Assembly (NCBI GenBank): GCA_025451145.1
Contig: JANWKX010000119.1
Span: forward strand, 1 to 21,782
Direction: 5' to 3'
DNA length: 21,782 nucleotides
Origin: Vampirovibrionales bacterium
Lineage (GTDB): Bacteria > Cyanobacteriota > Vampirovibrionia > Vampirovibrionales > JAGQHJ01
The number at the start of each line of letters is the position of its first letter. Positions within the stretch are counted from its first letter, which is position 1. Below are positions 5,926-13,395 of this stretch, one piece after another. The notes under the pieces are model-generated. The model did not search any database and had not been told where the DNA came from. It was given only the letters and a program-made list of their open reading frames with translations. A program made the position numbers and the translations under genes.

Positions 5926-8001
5926 ATGACCCAACCCATTTCCATGGTGCCTTATGCAAGCTTACCCTTGGCAAAAAGGCCAAATGCAAACACTTTTCAG
6001 TTAGCCACTGCTCATCCTGATAGTCTCTCAATTCGATTTCAGGGCAATCAGCTTTCCCAAGGGTTGACCGCCACTCAAAGAGCCTACCTGGACCAGGTCC
6101 ATACGGAACTTCAACGCTATAGTGTTGATGATGTTAAGGCTTGGGACGAAGCCAAAGCGCCGCCCATTGCGTTATTAAATCGCTTGGCAGATTTAGGGAC
6201 TTACGTAACAGCTGTACCTGTCCCGGATTTAAGTCAAGCTGATAATCAAAAAGCGGTTGCCGCGATGCTTCAAAATCCGGATATCCAGAAAGCCCTTGGC
6301 TCGGATAAACTTCAGCGCTACCAAAGGTTGCTCCAACAAGGCGGCAATTCACCCCAAGCCAAGAGTGTTTTGGCCCAGCTTGGAAAAGACGGCCACTCCA
6401 AGATTACGGCTCTAGGGGCCATCGAAATGGCAAAAACCCTGGGCGTTGGTGTGGCAACGTTTCTGGGTGTGAATTCGGGTCTCGCAGCTGAGCCCATTGC
6501 CAAAATTGGAACTGATGCGCAAAAAGCATTTTATTTGAACGGGATTAACCGGGGGCTTTTTACCACAGCCTTTGGCTTGACCGAATCAACAGTCGGCTCT
6601 GACCCCCGTAGTGTCAAATCCACGTTTAAAGCTGAGACAGACGCCTCCGGTAAAACGGTTTATCGCTTGAACATTGATAAACGGTTTATCGGCAATGCGG
6701 CTAGGGTCGTGGATAGTCATGGGACGGTCATTCATCCCGGCGCTGATTTTATTGCAGTCTTTGCGGTCGATAACCCTAAGGCGCCTCCGAGCCAACGTTC
6801 TTATCGATTTTTTATGGTGCCCCGTGCCTTGATTGGAGAGGAGCATATTACAACCTCTGGCGGTAAGTACCAGAAGATGGGCCTTAAAGTGGTGAACAAC
6901 GGAAATATTAAGGCCAATGACGTTATCGTGCCGGAGATCTTTATGCTGGGCGATCCAACCCAGCCTCCCAAGGCACTCAATGCGTATCCCAAACTGATGG
7001 CCTTGTTGGATGAAACCCGGTTATTGGTCGGTGCCATGAGTCTTGGTCAGGCTGAAGGCATCCTTGAAACAGCCTTTCAATATGCCCAAAAACGTCAACA
7101 GAACGGACATGCCATCCAAGATTTTCAGGGCGTCATCTTCCCCTTACTGAAATTACGGGCTAAAGCTGCCGCTGGTCGGCTCCTCGTGATGGATGATGCC
7201 CAACAGATCGATGAAGCGGCTGCCGCTAAAGCCGATCCAAAGTCAAATCGCTTTGGACTCTTTACATCCATGGCCAAGCTCTTTAACTCGGAACTGGCTG
7301 AGGATTCTGCGAAGCAGGCGATTAATACCTTGGGTGGCGCAGGGTTTATGGAGGATCCTCAGGATAGCTTGGGCCTTGCCATGCGGTACCGGGATTCCAA
7401 AGTCCTGACCATCTATGAAGGGACTTCAAACATCCAACGAAACCTGATTGGGGCAGGCGTGCTGATGGCTGAACAGGAGAAAGCGAAGCAGAATCCGCTC
7501 CATGGGATTAACATGCTTGCTTCATCCAATGGTTTCGTATCGACCCTCAAGCAGTATGTTCATCCTTCCAGAATCCAGAAAATTGATGCGGCCTATGATT
7601 ACGTGGTCGCCAACCTGGCTTTTGCTTTAAAGCATGAATTTGAGGCCATTCAGCAGATCTGGCAATCGGGTGGGACACCAGCTGTTTATCAAGGCTGGGC
7701 CGATCAAAAAGATATTCAGCGGCAGCAACGCATGGAGTCTCTTTTACCGGTTCAATCCAAGCTGTTTATCCTAGCCGATATCGCTGTTTATCGAAAGCTG
7801 GCTCAATTGGCGGAAGCACGCCTCGACGTGTTGAGCCATCAAGGCCGTTTAGGTGAGGTAGATAGGCAACAACAAGCCGATTTGGAATTATTCCTGGATA
7901 TTGCCAATGATGAGGTTGCTAAAGCCTTGGTGGAATTTAATGGTAATGCCATACAGCGCTTAGAAACGAATTACCGGGCAACAGAACATCCGTCGGTTTA
8001 A
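5926..8001 (+). CDS. Acyl-CoA dehydrogenase, long form (VLCAD-like architecture)
   Basis: This is a flavin acyl-CoA dehydrogenase of 691 residues, much longer than the usual 380-400. It should perform the first, FAD-dependent oxidation of beta-oxidation on the acyl-CoA made by the enzyme encoded just upstream. Visible motifs: GLTESTVGSD (about 217-226, flavin/substrate loop), DETRLLVGAMSLGQAEG (362-378), the R-Q-x-x-G-x-x-I-x-D-F-Q motif (390-401), INTLGGAGFMED, and YRDSKVLTIYEGTSNIQ (488-504), whose Glu498 is the expected catalytic base. After residue 510 there is an extension of about 180 residues, as in VLCAD/ACAD9-type enzymes. A loop of about 55 residues (about 103-158) is inserted in the N-terminal helical domain, and residues 1-45 form a Q/S/P-rich leader with IRFQG (36-40). 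The nearest ribosome binding site, AGGGG, is 12 bases before the ATG, a long spacing. It converges on the platform-protein gene. Confidence 0.9.
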   Translation: MTQPISMVPYASLPLAKRPNANTFQLATAHPDSLSIRFQGNQLSQGLTATQRAYLDQVHTELQRYSVDDVKAWDEAKAPPIALLNRLADLGTYVTAVPVPDLSQADNQKAVAAMLQNPDIQKALGSDKLQRYQRLLQQGGNSPQAKSVLAQLGKDGHSKITALGAIEMAKTLGVGVATFLGVNSGLAAEPIAKIGTDAQKAFYLNGINRGLFTTAFGLTESTVGSDPRSVKSTFKAETDASGKTVYRLNIDKRFIGNAARVVDSHGTVIHPGADFIAVFAVDNPKAPPSQRSYRFFMVPRALIGEEHITTSGGKYQKMGLKVVNNGNIKANDVIVPEIFMLGDPTQPPKALNAYPKLMALLDETRLLVGAMSLGQAEGILETAFQYAQKRQQNGHAIQDFQGVIFPLLKLRAKAAAGRLLVMDDAQQIDEAAAAKADPKSNRFGLFTSMAKLFNSELAEDSAKQAINTLGGAGFMEDPQDSLGLAMRYRDSKVLTIYEGTSNIQRNLIGAGVLMAEQEKAKQNPLHGINMLASSNGFVSTLKQYVHPSRIQKIDAAYDYVVANLAFALKHEFEAIQQIWQSGGTPAVYQGWADQKDIQRQQRMESLLPVQSKLFILADIAVYRKLAQLAEARLDVLSHQGRLGEVDRQQQADLELFLDIANDEVAKALVEFNGNAIQRLETNYRATEHPSV

Positions 8002-8023
8002 TGTCCCGTTATCGTGTCCCGAC

Positions 8024-9277
8024 TTAGTGAATATGTTCATACATGCTAAAGAGGGGCAGGTAGATGGACAATGCCATGCAACCCACAATGACCCCTAGGA
8101 CCACCAAAAGCACAGGCTCCATTAAGGACATTAATATATCAACGCGTTGGTTGACTTCCCCTGCCAAATAGTCCAGACAATGGGTCAACATTTCATCCAA
8201 AGATCCTGCCTCTTCCCCGGTTGAGACCATAATCAGGATCATGGCAGGTAAGACGTCGGCTTCTCCCATGGCGGCAGCCAATCGCTGGCCACCTTGGATT
8301 TTAATATTGACCTCATCCAACGCCTGACGAATGGTCGTATGGGTAACGGTTTGGCAAGCCATCAACATACAATCGGTAATGGGTAAGCCAGCGGCAAAGG
8401 AGACATACAGCGTGGAGATAAAGTGACTAATGGCCACCGACGAGACCAAAGGGGCAACTACTGGAATTTTGAGCATGGTTTTATCAATGAATGCCTTGCC
8501 TGTTTTTGAAGCGGCAAACTGACGGCCGCCAATTGTGCCCCCAATGGTAACGGTAAGGGCGATGTACCAAAAATGCCTTAAAAATTCACTGATGCCGACC
8601 ATTACTTGAGTAATCATCGGTAATTTGACGCCCAGTTTGCTATACATATTGGTAAAAGTGGGTATGACAAAGGTAAACATGATGATCAAAACGATAATGA
8701 CAATGGCAATGACCACGGCTGGATAGACCAATGCGGAAATCACTTTTTTACGAAGGCTTGCTTCAGCAATCAACATATCGGCCAGGCGCTTTAAGACCGT
8801 TTCCAGTTCCCCGCTCGCCTCACCGGCTTGCACAATGCTGACATAGGTGTCATTAAAAATTTTCTTTTGTTTAGAAAGGGCTTTACTAAAGGATGAACCG
8901 GAAAGAATATCCAGCCGGATGTTATTGACCAAGCGTTTAAACTTGACGTTGTCCATGTAGTTTTCCATGTACATCAAGGCTTCGGTAATCGGAATCCCGG
9001 AACGAACCATAATTTCTAGGTTTTGGGTAAACGTAATTTTTTCCTGAAGGCCAATGTGAGCCGTTTTTTCGGCAATCCATGCATCAAAGGCAGAGGGGGT
9101 CTTTGCTTTTGCTTTTTGGTCTCCAGGCGCCTTTAACTTGAACGGCTTTATTTGGGTAGGATACAAGTCCATTTCCCGAAGCAGCTCTCGGGCATGGCGC
9201 TCGGTGTCAGCGTTAATGGTTCCTTGAACCCGTGATTTATCGGATAGTTTTAAGGCTTCATATTGGTACGCAATCAC
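8024..9277 (-). CDS. Type II secretion / type IV pilus inner-membrane platform protein (GspF/PilC)
   Basis: The product, 417 residues, is the polytopic inner-membrane protein around which pilin or pseudopilin subunits are assembled. It has the two tandem T2SSF domains of the family, about 79-206 and 282-408, each with the conserved pattern of an early F-x-x-x-L-x-x-x-x-x-S/A-G-x-P-I segment (LEIMVRSGIPITEAL and YVSFAAGLPITDCML) and a G-E-x-S/A-G-x-L segment (AGEASGELE and TGEEAGSLDEML). Hydrophobic segments are near 184-206, 231-250 and 385-408. Length matches the family. The start is GTG at 9277, with AAGGA about nine bases upstream. It is the last gene of the four-gene operon and starts 20 bases after the ATPase stop. 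Only 22 bases separate its stop from that of the acyl-CoA dehydrogenase, and no terminator is visible there. Confidence 0.94.
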   Translation of the reverse strand: MIAYQYEALKLSDKSRVQGTINADTERHARELLREMDLYPTQIKPFKLKAPGDQKAKAKTPSAFDAWIAEKTAHIGLQEKITFTQNLEIMVRSGIPITEALMYMENYMDNVKFKRLVNNIRLDILSGSSFSKALSKQKKIFNDTYVSIVQAGEASGELETVLKRLADMLIAEASLRKKVISALVYPAVVIAIVIIVLIIMFTFVIPTFTNMYSKLGVKLPMITQVMVGISEFLRHFWYIALTVTIGGTIGGRQFAASKTGKAFIDKTMLKIPVVAPLVSSVAISHFISTLYVSFAAGLPITDCMLMACQTVTHTTIRQALDEVNIKIQGGQRLAAAMGEADVLPAMILIMVSTGEEAGSLDEMLTHCLDYLAGEVNQRVDILMSLMEPVLLVVLGVIVGCMALSIYLPLFSMYEHIH

Positions 9278-9297
9278 GATATCGTTCCTTATCCCAA

Positions 9298-11103
9298 TTA
9301 GATGGTTCTGCCCAAGTTTGGTCCTAAGACCCTGACCAACTCTTCAAATGAGGTTTTTCCTTTCAAAAGTAATTCTAAGCCTGAAATATACAGTGTCTTC
9401 ATTCCGGCGGTCACTGCGGCGTCTTCAATTTCAATGTCCAACTTACGTTCGTTGACCAATTGGCGGACTTTACGATCGATAATCATAATTTCGTAAATCC
9501 CAGCCCGACCGTTATACCCGGTCCCTCGGCAATGGTCACAGCCTTTGGCTCGGTGAAGGGTGAGCGCTTTTTTCTGCTGTTCCGGGTTCTTCGGAAAAAT
9601 CAAGGCTCGTTCTTGCTCTGAGGCCTGATAAGGTTCCTTGCATTGATTACATAAAGCTCTGGCCAGACGTTGAGCCACAACCCCAAGAAGGGCTGAACAA
9701 ATCAAGCTGGGATCAGCCCCCATTTCAACCAATCGAGTGACCGTTGCTGCGGTGGTATTGGCGTGAATGGTGCTAAAGACCAAATGGCCTGTTAGTGAGG
9801 CGTGAATGGCGGATTCAAGGGTTTCATAATCCCGAATCTCGCCCACCATAATGACATCCGGATCCTGACGAAGCAAGGCCCTTAAGGCACTTGCAAAGTT
9901 GTATTCCGCCTTGGAGTTTACCTGGGATTGGTTTAAACCATTGATTTTAAGTTCAATTGGATCCTCGACGGTGGAGATATTGCGCATTTCATCATTGATT
10001 TTATGCAGAATTGTGTAGAGTGTTGTGGTTTTCCCGGATCCGGTCGGTCCACACACCAGGACAATCCCGTAAGGGGCTTGATAAAGCAGTTCGATTTTTT
10101 TGACATCCTGAGTCCCTAGGCCTAAATCCGCAAAATCGGTGATATTTTTGGAGGGCCGTAAAATCCGAATAACAATTTTTTCTTTCCCTTCGCCAATGGG
10201 GAGCGTATTAACCCGGAGGTTATACTCAGTGCCTTTGTAGCTGAGTGAAATCCGCCCATCCTGGGGGCGACGATGCTCCGCAATATCGATACGGGCCATA
10301 ACCTTGACCCGAGTCATCAGGCTAACCTCCATATTGGCTGGAACATCCAATGCGGAATGTAAAATCCCATCGATCCGGTAACGAATCAAACACCCATTGG
10401 CGCGAGACTCAATGTGAATGTCACTGGCGCTTTTCTCAATCCCTTCTTCAATAATGGAGTTAACCAGTTTGACTAATGGGTTTGCCTGGACAACTTCCTG
10501 TTCCTGTTGTTGGCGAAGCTGTTCATCGGCGCTCTCCTCTTTTTGGGAGACGATGGTGTTGATCTCATTGATGAGATTGTTGGTGTTCCCGGAATGGGTT
10601 AGTTTCTGGAAGATATCGTTAAGTTCAACCGAGGTGGTGACAAAGGCTTGGGGGCGCATCCCTGTAATAAAGGTGATTTCATCCAGGACCCGTCGATTGG
10701 TGGGGTCCAGCATGGCGACAATCAGCTTTCCACCTTCTCTTGCAACCGGAATAACGTCGTTATCCTTCATAAACTGTTCAGGTAAGAGTTTAAGAAGGGT
10801 GCGATCAATTTCAATATTACTCAGAGAAATATACTGAATGTTGTATTGCTTGGCCAGTGCTTTCCCAAGCTGTTCTTTTGAAATCTTTCCTTTTCGGAGC
10901 AATACGCCGCCAATATATTGGCCGGTTTTCTTGGCTTCTACCAAGGCTTCTTGGATATCCTCATCAGTAACCCATCCTTCCTCCATCAGAATTTCACCTA
11001 GCATTTTCGAGCCACGCTTGGCAACGCCAGGAATATTAGGAGGGTTATTCTCCGAAGAAATGGGGGACGGGGTAATCAAGGAAGACCTCTTCAACGTATC
11101 CAA
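9298..11103 (-). CDS. Type II secretion / type IV pilus assembly ATPase (GspE/PilB)
   Basis: This 601-residue protein is the hexameric cytoplasmic ATPase that drives pilus or pseudopilus extension. In order it has an MshEN-type N-terminal region (about 34-165, starting MLGEILMEEGWVTDEDI), a linker rich in Gln and Glu, the N2 domain with SASDIHIE (225-232), Walker A GPTGSGKTT (352-360), the Asp box, Walker B DPDVIMVGEIRD (414-425), the His box STIHANT, and a four-cysteine zinc site (C485, C488, C522, C525; CNQC and CDHC). Presence of the MshEN region and zinc site favours the extension ATPase over the PilT retraction ATPase. The longest frame begins with TTG at 11103, where AAGG is only three bases away. 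Another TTG at 11079 has AGAGG six bases upstream and is an equally good or better start; eight residues differ. It sits between secretin and platform gene. Confidence 0.94.
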   Translation of the reverse strand: MDTLKRSSLITPSPISSENNPPNIPGVAKRGSKMLGEILMEEGWVTDEDIQEALVEAKKTGQYIGGVLLRKGKISKEQLGKALAKQYNIQYISLSNIEIDRTLLKLLPEQFMKDNDVIPVAREGGKLIVAMLDPTNRRVLDEITFITGMRPQAFVTTSVELNDIFQKLTHSGNTNNLINEINTIVSQKEESADEQLRQQQEQEVVQANPLVKLVNSIIEEGIEKSASDIHIESRANGCLIRYRIDGILHSALDVPANMEVSLMTRVKVMARIDIAEHRRPQDGRISLSYKGTEYNLRVNTLPIGEGKEKIVIRILRPSKNITDFADLGLGTQDVKKIELLYQAPYGIVLVCGPTGSGKTTTLYTILHKINDEMRNISTVEDPIELKINGLNQSQVNSKAEYNFASALRALLRQDPDVIMVGEIRDYETLESAIHASLTGHLVFSTIHANTTAATVTRLVEMGADPSLICSALLGVVAQRLARALCNQCKEPYQASEQERALIFPKNPEQQKKALTLHRAKGCDHCRGTGYNGRAGIYEIMIIDRKVRQLVNERKLDIEIEDAAVTAGMKTLYISGLELLLKGKTSFEELVRVLGPNLGRTI

Positions 11104-11138
11104 GTGCCTTAGAGGTATCGACCAATTTGGTCAAATCT

Positions 11139-13361
11139 TTATTTCAACACCTCTCCAAATGTTGAAAGCGGCGATTTAGAGGAGTCAATGGCGGAAGGTG
11201 GCTGTAAGGTTTTAGTGCCATCTCCGTTTCCATGGTTTTCCAGGGTTTGAAAAGATGATCTTGAGGAGCTGCCACTAGCATTTGAAGCCGGGATAATGTC
11301 TCCGGGTGCTGAAGGTCCAGAAGAGGACCCGTTTGCCCCTGAGCCATAAGAGAGGCTGTTCATCCATTCTTTCCTGAAATAGGGCACCCCATCTTCTTTG
11401 ATGATGCGAGGGGTGACTACAATAATCAGTTCAGAGCGCGCCGATGCATTGGTGCTCGATGCCCGCATCATGGCGCCGACAATGGGCAAATCGGAAATAA
11501 AAGGAATTTTTTGCCAGCTGGAGTTATTGGTTTCCCGAATGAGTCCACCCAGAATGAGGCTTTCCCCATCCTGAACGCGGGCTTGACCAATGCTCAAATT
11601 ATCGGAAGTGGTCAGTGTTGTCACCACGTTTCCGTTTTGATCCGTAACCGTTCCGGAAGGCGCACTGACAGTTGGGGACAGTGATAAGGTAATGATGCCA
11701 TTGTTAGAGACCTGGGGCATAATGCTGAGCGTAATCCCAACCTGTTTGACAATTGGCATCGAGATCGGGATGTTGGCAGTTGAGCCGGTATAGGTGGTTT
11801 GATTCCCAGCATAAATGTCATTGGTCACGTTAATCATGGATGTGGTTCCACTAACGGCAATAACCGTTGGGTTTGCCAGTATCTTGCCTTTTGAAGAAGA
11901 GAATTTAGCTGATAAGCCACCGCTTCCCATTGTACTGACGTTTCCAGTGATTGGGTTGCCTGTATTGTTCCAGAAGAGAACCGAAGTATCCCCATTGAAG
12001 TTAAGGCCACCTTTTTTCCCTTGGATACTACCACTTCCTGGGGTCGTACTGTTCCATAACGGTTGATATCCCTTGGTCTTACTTTCGTCCAACTCAATGA
12101 CACTGACTTGAATGGCCACTTGAGGTGATTTGATATCCACGTCATACAACATATCTTGGGCCAGCTGAATCTGCTCTGCCGTTCCAATGAGGGTTAACGT
12201 ATTATTGGCGTTATTGGCGATAAAGGTGACCGGACCCCCTTTAAAGATTTGAACGGGCATCATCATGCTACTCATGCCGCCCATGGAGCCGCCCATCATA
12301 CCGCCGCCCATGCCACCCATGGAGCCGCCCATCATACCGCCGCCCATGCTGCCCATGGAGCCGCCCATCATGCCGCCGCCCATGCTGGAACCCATGGAGC
12401 TACCCATTGAGCCCATGCTGGAACCCATGGAGCTGCCCATTGAACCCATGCTGGAGCCCATAGAGCCGCCCATCATACCACCGCCCATGCTGCCCATGGA
12501 ACCGCCCATCATGCCACCGCCCATGCTGCCCATGGAGCCGCCCATCATGCCACCGCCCATGCCCCCCCTCATACCTCCCATTCCTCCCATCATGCCTCCC
12601 ATAGAGCCAATCCCCTGGGTGACAGAGACAGAAAACAAAGTTTGGGCAATCATGTTGGCGACAATATAAGGTGTTGAGTTTTTCAAGAAAAATGTTTTAT
12701 GTTGCAAGGGAAAGTCTAATTCAGCTAAAGCACGGTTGGCCAAATCGATATCTTCAGCATCCCCCATGAGCAGAATAGAGTTTGTCCTGGGATCTGCTGT
12801 TGCAACCGCATGCTTATTGCCACCAGGACGATCGACGTTGAAAACCGTACTGCTTAAAACTGTGGCAAGATCAGAAGCATTACTGTATTTGACAGGGATG
12901 GATTTTAAAACCAGCTTATTCAGAGATTTTTTATCACTTTTATCTACTGTAGTAACGATAATGGTACTTCCATCCTTGTAATACGATAAATCGGCAAGGC
13001 TAAAGATATATTCCAGTAATTTATTCACCGAAATATTCTTTAAATCCAGACTAAGAGCCCCATCAACGCTATCATCAACAATCACATTGAACCCGGCTTG
13101 TTCCGCCAGGGTGTATAAGACATCTTTAATCTCGGCATCCCGCAAGGAGATTGAAGGGATGATTTCATTGCCTCCTACGCCGACAGAGACACCGCCATGA
13201 ATTTGAACGGCATTGTCCATCAGGCCATCCGATGGAGAGGAAGCCCCCAGGGCAAAGCCTTGGCCTAAAACCAGACTCAGCATAAGGCTACTGGCTAAGC
13301 CTTTTCGATAGCAAGCCTGAATTATCCGTTTATAATCCAGTTTCTGGAATGACACATCCAT
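11139..13361 (-). CDS. Secretin (GspD/PilQ type) with a large Gly-Met-Ser insert
   Basis: The product, 740 residues from the chosen start, forms the outer-membrane channel of a type II secretion or type IV pilus system. Parts in order: signal peptide (hydrophobic LASSLMLSLVLGQGFALG, likely cut after ALGA, about residue 40); an N0/STN domain (about 67-137, SLRDAEIKDVLYTLAEQAGF); an N1-type domain (about 150-222); a second N1-type domain (about 223-410) interrupted by a 117-residue stretch of almost only Gly, Met and Ser (about 252-368); and the secretin barrel (about 411-655), with VQDGESLILGGLI, then KIPFISDLPIVGAMM and ELIIVVTPRII. A Ser/Gly-rich tail follows. Start: the frame extends to ATG 13406, overlapping the previous gene by 11 bases, but GGAGG at 13371-13375 is nine bases before the ATG at 13361 and gives a normal signal peptide, so 13361 is preferred. 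Confidence 0.93.
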   Translation of the reverse strand: MDVSFQKLDYKRIIQACYRKGLASSLMLSLVLGQGFALGASSPSDGLMDNAVQIHGGVSVGVGGNEIIPSISLRDAEIKDVLYTLAEQAGFNVIVDDSVDGALSLDLKNISVNKLLEYIFSLADLSYYKDGSTIIVTTVDKSDKKSLNKLVLKSIPVKYSNASDLATVLSSTVFNVDRPGGNKHAVATADPRTNSILLMGDAEDIDLANRALAELDFPLQHKTFFLKNSTPYIVANMIAQTLFSVSVTQGIGSMGGMMGGMGGMRGGMGGGMMGGSMGSMGGGMMGGSMGSMGGGMMGGSMGSSMGSMGSSMGSSMGSMGSSMGSSMGGGMMGGSMGSMGGGMMGGSMGGMGGGMMGGSMGGMSSMMMPVQIFKGGPVTFIANNANNTLTLIGTAEQIQLAQDMLYDVDIKSPQVAIQVSVIELDESKTKGYQPLWNSTTPGSGSIQGKKGGLNFNGDTSVLFWNNTGNPITGNVSTMGSGGLSAKFSSSKGKILANPTVIAVSGTTSMINVTNDIYAGNQTTYTGSTANIPISMPIVKQVGITLSIMPQVSNNGIITLSLSPTVSAPSGTVTDQNGNVVTTLTTSDNLSIGQARVQDGESLILGGLIRETNNSSWQKIPFISDLPIVGAMMRASSTNASARSELIIVVTPRIIKEDGVPYFRKEWMNSLSYGSGANGSSSGPSAPGDIIPASNASGSSSRSSFQTLENHGNGDGTKTLQPPSAIDSSKSPLSTFGEVLK
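12258..12608 (-). repeat. Tandem coding repeats for the Gly-Met-Ser insert of the secretin
   Basis: The DNA consists of imperfect tandem copies. About six copies are 36 bp long (one is 39 bp) and encode variants of MGGGMMGGSMGS. Two central copies are 33 bp long and encode GSSMGSMGSSM. Outer ends decay into shorter Gly-Gly-Met units. All unit lengths are multiples of three, so slippage would change the length of the insert without shifting the frame. The encoded stretch contains only Gly, Met and Ser apart from one Arg. Confidence 0.9.
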
Positions 13362-13395
13362 AAATGAAGACCTCCGTCTGGCAATTGGCAAATCT

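Noticed and set aside
8002..8023. Bidirectional terminator between the acyl-CoA dehydrogenase and the platform protein genes
   Set aside because: The 22-base gap holds no hairpin of useful length or T-tract.
10418..11179. Two open frames on the plus strand opposite the secretion ATPase
   Set aside because: They are antisense to conserved GspE/PilB sequence and show no protein-like motifs.
12258..12608. Regular repeats that might be taken for a CRISPR array
   Set aside because: There are no unique spacers; the units are contiguous, in frame and inside the secretin coding sequence.
12265..12669. Open frame on the plus strand rich in Pro, Met and Glu
   Set aside because: It is the exact antisense of the Gly-Met-Ser repeat of the secretin; the composition follows from the repeat and there is no ribosome binding site.
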